64,000 nucleotides of DNA. It comes from Pseudomonas putida. Its GTDB lineage: Bacteria > Pseudomonadota > Gammaproteobacteria > Pseudomonadales > Pseudomonadaceae. Under the pieces are notes generated by a model that was not told where the DNA came from, searched no databases, and saw only the letters and a program-made list of their open reading frames with translations. The stretch lies in NCBI RefSeq assembly GCF_001976065.1, contig NZ_MNAH01000012.1:148698-212697 (forward strand), written 5' to 3'. The position numbers were made by a program, and so were the translations under genes. This document shows, piece by piece, positions 16,407 to 25,606 of the stretch. Within the stretch, counting starts at the first letter, position 1. Each line of letters begins with the position of its first letter.

Positions 16407-17918
16407 TTATGGCTCTTGGACTAAGCCAGGATTACCGAACTTGCTCATCAAGAAACTGACGAACTCCTCGACGGTCATTTTCTGGCCGTTGAACTCCACC
16501 TGGTTATTGGCGTAGTGCAGTTGGCTGACAACGTTGTTGTTGTCCAGTTTTGCCAGTTGCGAGCCGACCGCCATGCTGCTGAACATGTCGGCGGTGGCGG
16601 TGGCCTGATCGGCAATGAGCTTGGCGTCGGTCTGACCATCGATTTGCGACTGTACGGTGAGCAGGTCGACCAGCATCGGTTTCGACACTTTCAAATTGAC
16701 GTCCAGCAACGCGATCATCTGGCGGACCAACTGGTCGGCCGGCAGGTCGATCGATTGCGGCTTGGTCAGGTCCAGCACCAGGTTGGCGCGGCTTTCGCCA
16801 TTGGCGGTGTTGAACGACAGGTTCTCCAGGGCCACCTGCGGGCCAGCCGCCAGCAATTGCTCCAGGCTGTTTTTAAGCTGCGCTTCTTCTGCTTCGGTCA
16901 AGTTCAGCTCGGGGACCGGTTGACCGGCCTCGACAGCTTCGGCGGCGACCTGCTCATAGGGCTGCAATTTAGTCTGGTAGATCTGCATCAACGACATCGT
17001 CGCCGGGATGTCGAGGTTCTTCAGGCTCATGGCCAGTTGGGCAGAACCCACGGCCTTGCCGTTCAGGGACACTTCGGCAATCTTGTAATCGGCGCGCCCG
17101 GAAGCACTGCTACCTGATTCCTCGGTATGGTTCTTCATTTCGAAATTCTTGAAGCCCAGTACCGACTGCTTGGGACCAAAGGTGGTTTTGCTGTTGCTCA
17201 GCTCGACGGTGTTATCGCCGGTGTAATAACCGTAGGTGCTTTTTGCCAGGTTGCTGGCCAGGGTAAGACCACTCAACTCGACCTGCACAGGTGTCTGGTC
17301 TTCGGCAACGGTGGTCAGCTTCAGGCTGTCCATGTAGCCGTCGGCCTTGACCTTCTGCGCCTGGGCGCTGGCCGCTACGTCAACTTTCAAACCGGAAAAC
17401 TTCAGGCTGGACTTGTCATCCAGTGCCGTTTCCAGCGGCAGCAATTCAAGCGTGCCATTGGTGGAGTTGTCGTAGCCAATGTTGACCACACCCTTGAGCG
17501 GCGAAGCGTCCTTGGTGGCGGCGAACCATTTTTCCGTGATCGGGGTCTTTTCCAGTTCGTAGTGACTGGTAGCCATGACCGGCAACCACTTCAGCGACAC
17601 CAGGCGCGAGAACGGCAGCGGGCCGTGTTCAATGTGATCGACAAACAGTAATTCGACCGGGGCCTCGCCGAACATCTCGCCCTCACCCTTGAGGCGGTAA
17701 TGCGCCGTGCTGCTGAATACATGGCGTTCCAGGGATACCAGCTCCAGCGAGGCGGTGCCTTTGTAACCGACCATGGCGGCCTGCAATTGCTTGTTGGCAT
17801 CCGCCAGGGAGGTGTTGAGCACACCTTCGATCTTGGTGCCGGTGAACCAGGCGCCGCCGGCGCTGATTGCACCCATGGCGACAACAATTCCCAGGAGCAC
17901 GCCTGCTGATTTATTCAT
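16407..17918 (-). CDS. YdgA-like DUF945 periplasmic/inner-membrane protein
   Basis: The 503-residue protein has an uncleaved-type N-terminal membrane segment (AGVLLGIVVAMGAISAGGAWF) and then the DUF945 pattern: a GTKIEGVLN segment, alternating beta-rich repeats, SLERHVFSSTAHY, and a long C-terminal region with LLVDLLTVQSQIDGQ-like text. The family is abundant in gamma-proteobacteria and has no firm function, though envelope localisation is likely. The ATG at 17918 is chosen over a TTG 15 bases upstream. Confidence 0.82.
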   Translation of the reverse strand: MNKSAGVLLGIVVAMGAISAGGAWFTGTKIEGVLNTSLADANKQLQAAMVGYKGTASLELVSLERHVFSSTAHYRLKGEGEMFGEAPVELLFVDHIEHGPLPFSRLVSLKWLPVMATSHYELEKTPITEKWFAATKDASPLKGVVNIGYDNSTNGTLELLPLETALDDKSSLKFSGLKVDVAASAQAQKVKADGYMDSLKLTTVAEDQTPVQVELSGLTLASNLAKSTYGYYTGDNTVELSNSKTTFGPKQSVLGFKNFEMKNHTEESGSSASGRADYKIAEVSLNGKAVGSAQLAMSLKNLDIPATMSLMQIYQTKLQPYEQVAAEAVEAGQPVPELNLTEAEEAQLKNSLEQLLAAGPQVALENLSFNTANGESRANLVLDLTKPQSIDLPADQLVRQMIALLDVNLKVSKPMLVDLLTVQSQIDGQTDAKLIADQATATADMFSSMAVGSQLAKLDNNNVVSQLHYANNQVEFNGQKMTVEEFVSFLMSKFGNPGLVQEP

Positions 17919-18072
17919 GAATGACCCGTTCAATGTCCGTTGTTGAAGGTGTGGTCGTCTTCCCTGGACCCATGACGGGTTGCGGTCACGACAGCGCTGA
18001 AAGTGGGGTGCAGGTTAGCATCAGGCGCGATGGGTGGCCCAATGGTTAAGGGTGAAAAAGTGTCTTGGCGAA

Positions 18073-18153
18073 TACAAGACCGCCTTCGCTGGCAAGCCCC
18101 CTCCTACAAGGATCACCTCATACCTGTAGGAGCTGGCTTGCCAGCGAAGGCGT
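18073..18153. repeat. REP pair (inverted)
   Basis: GCCTTCGCTGGCAAGCC...CTCCTACAAGG faces CTGTAGGAGCTGGCTTGCCAG with about 15 bases between, in the 250-bp gap between two minus-strand genes. Confidence 0.85.
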
Positions 18154-18172
18154 CAGTCCTGCCAACACGGAA

Positions 18173-18808
18173 TCAGGAATACTGAACCTCGATCTCATCA
18201 AGCTGATGATCAAAGGTTTTGAGCCGCGCCGTCCACGTATAGATCAGCACTTCGAAATCCCGGTTGATCACCGCCCCACCCGTCACTTCCCCGCGCGGGT
18301 CGCAGAAGTCCAGCTGATAGCGCTCGCGAGCCATGGCGGTGGCGACGTCAGCCAATTCGCGGGCATTGTTGAGCCAGTGGCGACCGTCGTCAGCCACTTG
18401 TTTGTCCAGCTCGAGGCATTGCTTTTTCAGGGTCTCGAGGCTTTTTTCCAGCGGCGTGCCCGTGAGCTCCCCCATGACTTCCTGGAAGGTCCTGCCCGGT
18501 TGCCAATAGCTGCCCCAAAAATAACGATCGAAGACCGATTCGACACGCCGTAGCGCCACCTTGGTGTCCCAGATCATCACCAGGGTCTTGCCTTGTTCAA
18601 GCTGTCTTTTTTTGGTTCGCTGCCCTTGGACCGTGGCCCAGGCCACCACCGAAATGGACATCGCGGCTATCAACAGGGCGGCACTGTCGAGGAACGTCAG
18701 CGCCGTGTCGATCTGGTTAGCCAGCATGATGCCGTAGAAATAGGTGCCCGTGAGCAGCACTAACGCCACCACGGCGCACCAGAAGCCGAGAGCATAAGGG
18801 TTTTTCAT
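18173..18808 (-). CDS. Two-span membrane protein of unknown function
   Basis: The 211-residue protein has two N-terminal membrane spans (about 6-28 and 38-60) and a long cytosolic helical region with RTKKRQLEQGKTLVMIWDTKVALRRVE and DDGRHWLNNARELADVATAMARERYQ. I do not recognise the family. The layout (helical hairpin in the membrane plus coiled cytosolic part) resembles small membrane scaffold proteins. An ATG 15 bases upstream is also possible; the chosen one has GGGGA spaced about 8 bases before it. REP elements lie downstream, and the efflux operon lies upstream. Confidence 0.72.
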   Translation of the reverse strand: MKNPYALGFWCAVVALVLLTGTYFYGIMLANQIDTALTFLDSAALLIAAMSISVVAWATVQGQRTKKRQLEQGKTLVMIWDTKVALRRVESVFDRYFWGSYWQPGRTFQEVMGELTGTPLEKSLETLKKQCLELDKQVADDGRHWLNNARELADVATAMARERYQLDFCDPRGEVTGGAVINRDFEVLIYTWTARLKTFDHQLDEIEVQYS

Positions 18809-18901
18809 TATTGGTTTCCCCATGACCTGCGCGAGCCTTGTGCGAATCCAGGGCGCTTTTGCAGGAACGCCCTTTCAACACTTCAAAGCATAGCAACGGC
18901 C

Positions 18902-20350
18902 TCAGGGTTTGCTGGAGTTCGACGCTTGCGTTCGTCCGCTTTCCCAACCGCCGCCCAAGGCGAGGAACAAATCGATCTGGCTGATGGCAACCTGAGTGTT
19001 GGCGGTGGCCAGTTGCGCGGTGACGTCGGTGTAAGTGCGTGTCGCCTGCAGGTCCGCCAGGAAAGACGCACGACCGGCCTGGAAGAAGCGATGGGTCTGG
19101 TCTGCGGCCAGTTTCGCCGACTGCTCGGCGTCCGCCAGGGCCTCGCGGCGTTGCAGCAAGGCGGAGTACTGGGCCAGGCCGGTCTGGGTTTCACGAATTG
19201 CGTTGAGCACCACGCCATCGAAGTGCGCCAGCGTGGCCTGGGTGACTGCCTCGGCCTCACGAATACGTGCTCGGGCGCCGTTGGTCGGCACGTTCCAGGT
19301 CAGCGACGGGCCGAACCCCCAACGGTTGGTGGAGGGTTCGCCAAGGTTTTCCAGGATACCAACCGTACCGATGGTCGCGCCGATGCGGATGTCCGGGTAC
19401 AGCTCACCGGTGGCAACACCGATACCAGCGGTCGCGGCCGCCAGTCGCCGTTCGGCCTGGCGGATGTCGGGACGGCGCTTGAGCAGCGATGCACCATCAC
19501 CCACCGGCAACAATTGCGCAATTTTTGGCAGTTCGGCGCAGCTATCGGTGCCGGCCGGTAATTGATCCAGCGGCTTGGCCAGCAGCATCGACAGGCGGAA
19601 CAGCCCAGCCTGGCGCGCAGCTTCATAGCGCGGCATGTCGGCGCGCAAGGATTTGAACTGGGTTTGCGAACGGGTGACCTGGGTTTCGTCACCACGCCCG
19701 GCATCGCGCAAACGCTGGATGAGTGTGGTGCTCTGGGCTTGCAGGTCGAGGGAGTGCTGGGCGATTTCCCGCTCTTCGTTGGCCGCGCACACTTGGGTAT
19801 AAGCCCGGACCACATCGGCCACCAAGGTGATGCGCGCCGTATCGGCGGCCGCCTGGGTTGCGTCGGCATTGGCCTTGGCCGCTTCGATGCCGCGCTGCAA
19901 GGTGCCGAACAGGTCGAACTGATACGACGCACTGATGCCGATATCGCCAATGTTGGCCACCGGCACCTTTTCCGGAAGCAAGAACGCCTCACCGGATTCC
20001 TGCAAGCGCTGGGCGCCCATCTTCACCCCACCGCTCCAGCCGCCCGCTGCCTCGGCCGCGTCGACCTGAGCACGCGCTCGCAACAGGCTGGCGGCCGCTA
20101 CGCGCAAATCAGTGTTGGAGGCCAAGGCCTGCTGTACCAATTGGTCGAGCCGCGGATCATGATACAGGCGCCACCAGTCGGCGGGCACCGGCGCCGAAAC
20201 CACCGGTTTGCCGTTCACCGCCAGTTCGCCCTGCAGGTCTTCACGGTGGATCGCGGCTTCGGCCGGCAAGTGATAATCCGGACCGACCATCTGACACGCC
20301 GACAGCAGCAAGCCTAATCCGGCGATCGCCAAACCAGAGGCCTTGCTCAT
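18902..20350 (-). CDS. Outer-membrane efflux lipoprotein (OprM/NodT family)
   Basis: The 482-residue protein has a lipoprotein signal (GLLLSACQMVGPDYHLP, Cys about 19) and two tandem TolC-type repeats with RPDIRQAERRLAAATAGIGVA and LFGTLQRGIEAAKANADA. It is the outer-membrane channel of the efflux system encoded upstream. Its start overlaps the HlyD-type gene stop by four bases, and it is the last gene of a five-gene unit. Confidence 0.92.
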   Translation of the reverse strand: MSKASGLAIAGLGLLLSACQMVGPDYHLPAEAAIHREDLQGELAVNGKPVVSAPVPADWWRLYHDPRLDQLVQQALASNTDLRVAAASLLRARAQVDAAEAAGGWSGGVKMGAQRLQESGEAFLLPEKVPVANIGDIGISASYQFDLFGTLQRGIEAAKANADATQAAADTARITLVADVVRAYTQVCAANEEREIAQHSLDLQAQSTTLIQRLRDAGRGDETQVTRSQTQFKSLRADMPRYEAARQAGLFRLSMLLAKPLDQLPAGTDSCAELPKIAQLLPVGDGASLLKRRPDIRQAERRLAAATAGIGVATGELYPDIRIGATIGTVGILENLGEPSTNRWGFGPSLTWNVPTNGARARIREAEAVTQATLAHFDGVVLNAIRETQTGLAQYSALLQRREALADAEQSAKLAADQTHRFFQAGRASFLADLQATRTYTDVTAQLATANTQVAISQIDLFLALGGGWESGRTQASNSSKP

Positions 20351-21234
20351 TGCGCGAGCTCCCGGTGCTGGTCGTCGATGATCGAGACCGTGGCGGTGCG
20401 CCCGGCAATCATGCGGAAATCCTCAGGGACATCATCAAAGGCGATACGCACCGGAATCCGCTGGGCCAAGCGCACCCAACTGAAGGCCGGGTTGACGTTG
20501 GGCAGCAGGTTGTTGCCACTGGTGCGGTCGCGGTCTTCGATGCCGGCGACGATGCTTTCCACATGGCCGCGCAGCCGCGCGTTGTCGCCGATCACCCGGA
20601 TGTCGACGCTTTGGCCGATATGGATGCCGTTGAGCTTGGTTTCTTCGAAATAGCCGTCGATATGGAAAGAATTGCTGTCCACGACCGACAACACCGGCCG
20701 CCCGGCACTGACGAACTCCTGTGCGCGCGGCGCCCGGTCGTTGACGTAACCGTCCACGGGACTGCGGATCACCGAGCGGTCGAGGTTCAGCTGCGCGCTG
20801 TCTACAGCGACCTGCGCTTCCATCAACGCCACCTGGGCGCGGGCCACCCGCGACTGGCTTTCTTCCAGTTGCTCGCCCGGCACCAGATTGCCCAGACCCT
20901 TGTTGCGCTTGGCTTCGCGCTGGGCCTGGGCCAGCGTTTCCTCGCGGTCGGCGACCGCCGCTTTCGCCTGGCGCAGGGCCAGCTTGAAGCGGTCCTGGTC
21001 GATGTTGAACAGCACATGGCCGCGCTTGACCCACTGGTTGTCGCGCACTTGCACTTGCTGGATCAGCCCGGACACGTCCGGCGCGATCTGCACGATGTCG
21101 GCACGGATGTGCCCGTCGCGGGTCCAGGGCGCGAACATGTAGTACATCACCATGCGCCAGACCACGACCACGGCGAAGGTGACGATCAGCAGGGTCAGGA
21201 CTACGCGACCGAGGGTTAAAAACGGTTTTTTCAT
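20347..21234 (-). CDS. HlyD-family periplasmic adaptor (AaeA-like)
   Basis: The 295-residue adaptor has an N-terminal membrane anchor (about 11-32), a biotinyl-lipoyl-like half (HIRADIVQIAPDVSGLIQQVQVRDNQWVKRGHVLF), a helical hairpin (about 90-160) and a beta-barrel domain (RSPVDGYVNDRA). It links the FUSC pump to the outer-membrane channel. It overlaps both neighbours by four bases, so the genes are translationally coupled. Confidence 0.9.
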   Translation of the reverse strand: MKKPFLTLGRVVLTLLIVTFAVVVVWRMVMYYMFAPWTRDGHIRADIVQIAPDVSGLIQQVQVRDNQWVKRGHVLFNIDQDRFKLALRQAKAAVADREETLAQAQREAKRNKGLGNLVPGEQLEESQSRVARAQVALMEAQVAVDSAQLNLDRSVIRSPVDGYVNDRAPRAQEFVSAGRPVLSVVDSNSFHIDGYFEETKLNGIHIGQSVDIRVIGDNARLRGHVESIVAGIEDRDRTSGNNLLPNVNPAFSWVRLAQRIPVRIAFDDVPEDFRMIAGRTATVSIIDDQHRELAQ

Positions 21235-21440
21235 GTCATCAGGTATCGACTGAGTGAGTCCACGGCGCCAAGCAGCAGGGCGTAGAGGGCCACGTTGAAC
21301 AATGCCCGGTGCCAGACCAGACGGTAAAAGTGCAGGCGCGTCAGCACCCCGTGCACCAACAGGTACAACACATAGGTAATGCCCATCAGCACCAGCAGCG
21401 TGGGCAGGAACACCCCGCTGATATCCAGGTCACCGATCAT
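21231..21440 (-). CDS. DUF1656 small membrane protein (AaeX-like)
   Basis: This 69-residue protein with two membrane spans (LPTLLVLMGITYVLYLLVHG; ALFNVALYALLLGAVDSL) starts with the family's MIGDLDISGVFLP pattern. It is consistently found between the FUSC pump and HlyD adaptor genes and is thought to help the pump assemble; direct evidence is limited. Confidence 0.88.
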   Translation of the reverse strand: MIGDLDISGVFLPTLLVLMGITYVLYLLVHGVLTRLHFYRLVWHRALFNVALYALLLGAVDSLSRYLMT

Positions 21441-23509
21441 AAAGGCGCTCCATCGATGCCATGGGGAAGCGGTTCTTCGGGCTCGGCAGAACCGACGAAT
21501 TCGACGCCGGGCAACAACGCCAGGCGCAAGCCGCTCAAGGCGTGCAGCAGGTGCAGTCGGGTTTGCTCGTCCGGCGCGCCGGCCAATGCCCGACGGGTAC
21601 GGTCGAGGGTCATCAGCAACGGGCTCGGCGCCGGCAGGCGTTCGCCAGCCTTGAGGCAGGCCCTGAAGTATTCGCCAACCTCGGCAACCACCTGATGCAG
21701 CAACGCTTGCGGTGCACCCTGAACCCGCGGCGTGTAGGCCAATAGGTCCAGCAGGTTCAGCGCCACACGCACCTCGCGCAAGGCGATGCCGGTGTCCTGG
21801 CCGATTACGGCCAGGCGCGGCAAATGCTGCATCAGGCGATCCAGTACCTGCACGCCCAGGCGTCGGTGATCGGCCAGACTCGCCGGCTCGGTGAGGCTGA
21901 CAATGTCGCGCCAGGCGAAACGGGTCAGGCGCTTGGCCGCCAGCTCAGCACCGAACGGCCGGGCGATCAGGGTCCAGACAAAGGCGAACAGCAAGCCGAC
22001 GGGGCCTGCCAGGTTGGAGTTGGCGAAGCTGAGGAAGTCCGCGTCGTAGGCGCCCTGGATACTGATGAACGATGAAGTGTTGACCAGGGTCAGCAACATG
22101 CCCAGATAGAACTGCGGCTTGACCGTCAGGGTCCCGATGCAAATGAACGGCACGGCGAAAGCCAGCACCAGCATCGGGAAGTCATGCAGGTTGGGCAGGA
22201 CCAGAAACAGGTAGAGGCTGGCGAACACCACCGACATCGCCGTCCAGAAAAAGAACCGGTAGATCTGCGGTGCCGGGTCGTCCATCGAGGCGAAGAAGCT
22301 GCACGCCACGGCCGCCAGGATCACTGCACTGCCGCCATCGGTCCAGCCCAGCAGAATCCACAGCACCGAGGCGACAATGATCGCAGCGACAGTGGAGGCG
22401 GCGGAGTAGAACATCAGGCCACGATCCAGAAAGGGGGTCAGGCGCCCCAGACGCCAATGCCGATAAACCGCGCGCCAACTGTCCTGGCTTTCGCACTGGA
22501 TCGCGTGTTGCAGGCTGCGGCAGTCCTGCCACAAATCGACCCATTCGCCGAGGCGATAAATGGCGTTGGAGAACAGCAGTTGCTTGCGATCACCCAGCTC
22601 TTCGGCGCTGGGTTGCAGCGCTTCAAGCTGGTCTTTTAGCGCTTGCCAGCGCCCGATCTCGGCGTCTTTGTGCTCAAGCCATTCACTGGCGGCGGCGAGC
22701 AAGGGAGCGAACTTGTCCACCAGCTCGGGGGTGCGCCTTTCCAAGGCGTAGAGTGCATCGTCGAGGGCATCGATCACCGGCAACAGGTGAATCATCCGCC
22801 CGCGCAACTCCTTGGTGTTGCGCACCGTTTGTGGGCGCGCGCCTTCGTGGGGCAACTGGCCGATCATCAGCTCCAGGGTATTGAACGTGGCAACCATCGA
22901 GGTGCGCAACGCGCTGACTTCGTCGGGCTGCACGTTGCGCCCGAGAAAGCGCGCGCTGTAGGTCGACGCGTCGGCAAACCATTTGCTCACTGAGTCGTTG
23001 AATACCGGCGCCAGCCGTCGCGGCCAGAACATTGCGCCAACTACCGCAGCGACGGCGATGCCGAGGAAGATTTCTTCTGTGCGCGCTTCGGCCACGTCCC
23101 ACACCGCCAACGGGTTATTCACCACCGGCAGGGCGATCAACGGCAAGGTGTAGCCGGCCAGCATCAAGGCGTAATTGTTGGCGGTGCGCAAATGCATGGA
23201 CAGGAACAGCAACGTCCCGGTCCATAGCGCGATGACTACTACCAGCACATAAGGGCTCTGCACGAACATCGGCACGAACAGGACAGCCGCGGCGGCCCCC
23301 AGGAAAGTGCCGACCGCACGGTATAGCGCCTTGGAACTGGTCGGACCGACAAACGGGCTGGAAACGATGTACACCGTGGCCATCGCCCAATATGGCCGCG
23401 GCATTTGCATGAGCAGGGCGATGTACAGCGCGATCATCGAAGCCGCGAAGGTGCGCACGCCGTAGAACCAATCCCGCGCCGAGGGCATGCCGGAAAAAAA
23501 GCCGCTCAA
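21437..23509 (-). CDS. FUSC-family efflux pump (AaeB-like)
   Basis: The 690-residue inner-membrane protein has two clusters of hydrophobic spans (about 20-160 and 355-510) separated by a long soluble region, the FUSC/AaeB layout. Signatures include RPYWAMATVYIVSSPFVGPTSSK near the N-terminus. Homologues export aromatic acids such as p-hydroxybenzoate or other small organic acids. It overlaps the MarR gene by four bases upstream and DUF1656 by four bases downstream. Confidence 0.92.
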   Translation of the reverse strand: MSGFFSGMPSARDWFYGVRTFAASMIALYIALLMQMPRPYWAMATVYIVSSPFVGPTSSKALYRAVGTFLGAAAAVLFVPMFVQSPYVLVVVIALWTGTLLFLSMHLRTANNYALMLAGYTLPLIALPVVNNPLAVWDVAEARTEEIFLGIAVAAVVGAMFWPRRLAPVFNDSVSKWFADASTYSARFLGRNVQPDEVSALRTSMVATFNTLELMIGQLPHEGARPQTVRNTKELRGRMIHLLPVIDALDDALYALERRTPELVDKFAPLLAAASEWLEHKDAEIGRWQALKDQLEALQPSAEELGDRKQLLFSNAIYRLGEWVDLWQDCRSLQHAIQCESQDSWRAVYRHWRLGRLTPFLDRGLMFYSAASTVAAIIVASVLWILLGWTDGGSAVILAAVACSFFASMDDPAPQIYRFFFWTAMSVVFASLYLFLVLPNLHDFPMLVLAFAVPFICIGTLTVKPQFYLGMLLTLVNTSSFISIQGAYDADFLSFANSNLAGPVGLLFAFVWTLIARPFGAELAAKRLTRFAWRDIVSLTEPASLADHRRLGVQVLDRLMQHLPRLAVIGQDTGIALREVRVALNLLDLLAYTPRVQGAPQALLHQVVAEVGEYFRACLKAGERLPAPSPLLMTLDRTRRALAGAPDEQTRLHLLHALSGLRLALLPGVEFVGSAEPEEPLPHGIDGAPL

Positions 23510-23934
23510 GGGTTGGCCACCGGCAAATGACTGGCCGACTCGAAGGCCTGCAACACGCGCAGCGTCGCTTCAAGGTCTTCCTCAGCAATCCCTTCGAGCA
23601 CTTCATGACGCAGCCGCACCAACTCGACCTCAACGGCTTGCACCAGGGTGCGACCGGTATCGGTCAGGCTCAGGCATTTGGCGCGACGGTCCTGGGCGTC
23701 TTCGGTGCGGCAGACGTAGCCGCCCTGGCATAACTGATCGAGCAATCGCACCAGGGACGGGCTTTCCATCCCCGCCGCCTGCGCCACCGTCACCTGCCGC
23801 ACACCCTCGCCCAGGCGCCCGATCATCAGCAGCGGGACGGCACAGGCTTCGGAAATTCCATAGTTGGCCAACGTGCTCTGGCAGATTTTTCGCCAATGCC
23901 GAGCGGCCACCACCATGGTGCTGCTGATGTTCAT
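23506..23934 (-). CDS. MarR-family transcriptional regulator
   Basis: From the ATG at 23934 the protein is about 142 residues, with a winged helix (AVPLLMIGRLGEGVRQVTVAQAAGMESPSLVRLLDQL and wing GYVCRTEDAQDRRAKCL, read in pieces). MarR proteins usually repress their own efflux operon until a small aromatic ligand binds. It leads the FUSC operon and is coupled to it by overlap. A GTG at 23973 would add 13 residues; a palindrome just upstream suits autoregulation. Confidence 0.88.
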   Translation of the reverse strand: MNISSTMVVAARHWRKICQSTLANYGISEACAVPLLMIGRLGEGVRQVTVAQAAGMESPSLVRLLDQLCQGGYVCRTEDAQDRRAKCLSLTDTGRTLVQAVEVELVRLRHEVLEGIAEEDLEATLRVLQAFESASHLPVANP

Positions 23935-23978
23935 CTGGAGAACGTCGAGGGAATTCGGCACGAGGGAAAACACACACT

Positions 23979-23992
23979 GTTAGTTTGCTAAC
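23979..23992. promoter_or_regulatory. Candidate MarR operator
   Basis: The palindrome GTTAG-TTTG-CTAAC lies 45-58 bases upstream of the marR ATG in an AT-rich spot (TAGTTTGCTAACTATCAA). Its size and position suit a dimeric MarR regulator repressing its own promoter. Confidence 0.55.
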
Positions 23993-24044
23993 TATCAATA
24001 TGCCATTGGATGAGATTTTCAGTCAAGTTTTGAAACAAATTGCT

Positions 24045-24290
24045 TTACGCCCCTCGCCCCTTCCTCAACAGCACATTCAACTGATCCACCACCTCCGCCC
24101 AATCGGCATCATCCAGAATTTCATTGCGCAACAGATCCGCCTGACTCGAATTCCAGAAAAAAGCATCCGCCAGATGCAACTCGGGTTTGAGCGGCGAGTG
24201 AGTGGCGATGAATTTGTCGATGCTCTCGGCGTCGTCGGGAAGGCCGAGTTGTTTGAACAGGGAGGGAAGGCTGTGGGTTGGGTTTTCCAT
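24045..24290 (-). CDS. DUF2789 family protein
   Basis: The 81-residue acidic protein from the ATG at 24290 matches DUF2789: SLPSLFKQLGLPDDAESIDKFI and LADAFFWNSSQADLLRNEI (both in short pieces). A GGAG ribosome site precedes it. The family is common in Pseudomonas and its function is unknown. Confidence 0.82.
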   Translation of the reverse strand: MENPTHSLPSLFKQLGLPDDAESIDKFIATHSPLKPELHLADAFFWNSSQADLLRNEILDDADWAEVVDQLNVLLRKGRGA

Positions 24291-24334
24291 GTCTGGCTCC
24301 TGTAAACCTGATAAAGGGACCGCTGCGCGGTCCA

Positions 24335-24400
24335 TCGCGAGCAAGCTCGCTCCTACAGGGGAATGCGGTGACCCTGTGGGAGCGAGCCTGCTCGCGAAGA
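24335..24400. repeat. REP pair (inverted, GTGGGAGCGAGCC type)
   Basis: TCGCGAGCAAGCTCGCTCC and GTGGGAGCGAGCCTGCTCGC face each other with about 20 bases between, between the ybaK-like gene and the DUF2789 gene. The units differ in core (GCTCG versus GCCAG) from the other REP type in this window. Confidence 0.85.
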
Positions 24401-24413
24401 CGGTAGCATTGAC

Positions 24414-24875
24414 TCAATGACTCAACTCTCGCACCTCCGCATGCGGCACCATTTTCAGAAATTGCGGCATGTCCATGTGCAATAGGTTGATGTGATTGCC
24501 AGCCTCCAGATAGATGTCTTTCTGCCGGGTCAGCAGCGGGTCGATGACCACGTCCAGGCCATAGGCTTCGCCCAGGGCAGGCACGGCGCCGCGCTCGCAG
24601 TCGTCGAACAGGTGCGGCAGGTTGCTTTCCCGGGAGACCTGCCATTCACCGCTGCTGCGTACTTTGCTCAAGTCCAGGTGACGGCTGGCGGGCAGCACGG
24701 CCATCAGGTAATGGCCGTGGTGGTCGTCGAGAATGACCGACTTGGCCACACGTTCCGCGGGAATACCCGCGACCCGCGCGGTTTCGAGGCTGCTGGCCGA
24801 GTGTGGATGGGTAACGATGTCATATTCGCATTTAGCCTGCTCCAGGCTTCGCTGCACGGTTCTTGCCATACGCAT
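24414..24875 (-). CDS. YbaK/EbsC-type aminoacyl-tRNA deacylase
   Basis: The 153-residue protein shows the YbaK/ProX fold pattern: HPHSASSLETARVAGIPAERVAKSVIL (in pieces), the conserved lysine of VAKSVI, and GEAYGLDVVIDPLL. These proteins hydrolyse mischarged tRNAs such as Cys-tRNA(Pro), working in trans with synthetases; which tRNA is edited here cannot be told. It is a single gene facing nfeD divergently. Confidence 0.88.
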   Translation of the reverse strand: MRMARTVQRSLEQAKCEYDIVTHPHSASSLETARVAGIPAERVAKSVILDDHHGHYLMAVLPASRHLDLSKVRSSGEWQVSRESNLPHLFDDCERGAVPALGEAYGLDVVIDPLLTRQKDIYLEAGNHINLLHMDMPQFLKMVPHAEVRELSH

Positions 24876-25070
24876 GATGCACCTCGGTGTCCGCGAGAAC
24901 GCCTGCGGACGATGGTTAACACTTTTGTACGTAGTAAAAGTCTAGGCCCGCTGGGGCAAGCCCGCGGGAAATCCGCCCATCGGCCGCGTCGACAACTGGT
25001 TAAAATTCATACAGTCGGCGCCTCAACTAGACTGTATACAGAAGCACCTGCGACTCTCCCGGAGGGTCAC

Positions 25071-25604
25071 GTGAACACTCGCTATTGTGCCGTTGCGTTG
25101 CTGCTGGCATTGAGCGGCTCCGTCCTCGCTGCGGACACCGCCGGCCTGCCGGTTTCCAACCCCGCGGGGATGTGGCTGATCACCTTCGGTATCGCCTTCC
25201 TGATCGCCGAAGCGGCACTGCCCAACTACGGCGTGATCGGTCTGGGCGGGATCGTGATGTTCGTGATCGGCGCGCTGATCCTGACCAATGCCGAATTGCC
25301 CGTGCCGTTGATGATCGGCCTGGGACTGATCAGCGCGCTGCTGCTGATATTCCTGCTGATCCGCGCCCTGAAGACCCGGCCGCGCCACACCGTTAGCGGC
25401 GATGCCGGCCTGCTGGGCAGCGTGACCTCGGTGCTGGCCTTGCAGGCCGGCGATGCATGCCTGGGCTGGGTGCACTTGCAGGGCGAAAACTGGCAGGTAG
25501 CGAGCACCCAGCCATTGCATGTCGGGCAACAGGTCCGGGTGGTGGCACGCAAGGGATTGTTGCTGGAAGTGGCCGCGGCTGATGCGGTAACGGTTGGAGA
25601 TTAG
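25071..25604 (+). CDS. NfeD-like membrane protease-associated protein
   Basis: From a GTG at 25071 with a strong GGAGGG ribosome site the product is 177 residues: signal peptide (to LAADTAG), three membrane spans (about 30-105) and a C-terminal OB-fold domain (GDAGLLGSVTSVL, GWVHLQGENWQV). NfeD proteins pair with stomatin-like SPFH proteins in the membrane. This gene lacks the long ClpP-like protease domain, so it is the short NfeD type. The stomatin gene follows three bases after its stop. The frame is open for 579 bases upstream over the ybaK gene and that part is not coding. Confidence 0.88.
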   Translation: MNTRYCAVALLLALSGSVLAADTAGLPVSNPAGMWLITFGIAFLIAEAALPNYGVIGLGGIVMFVIGALILTNAELPVPLMIGLGLISALLLIFLLIRALKTRPRHTVSGDAGLLGSVTSVLALQAGDACLGWVHLQGENWQVASTQPLHVGQQVRVVARKGLLLEVAAADAVTVGD

Positions 25605-25606
25605 TC

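Noticed and set aside
24492..25070. A long upstream extension of the NfeD gene
   Set aside because: It lies antisense to the YbaK-like gene; the GTG at 25071 has a strong ribosome site and starts a proper signal peptide.
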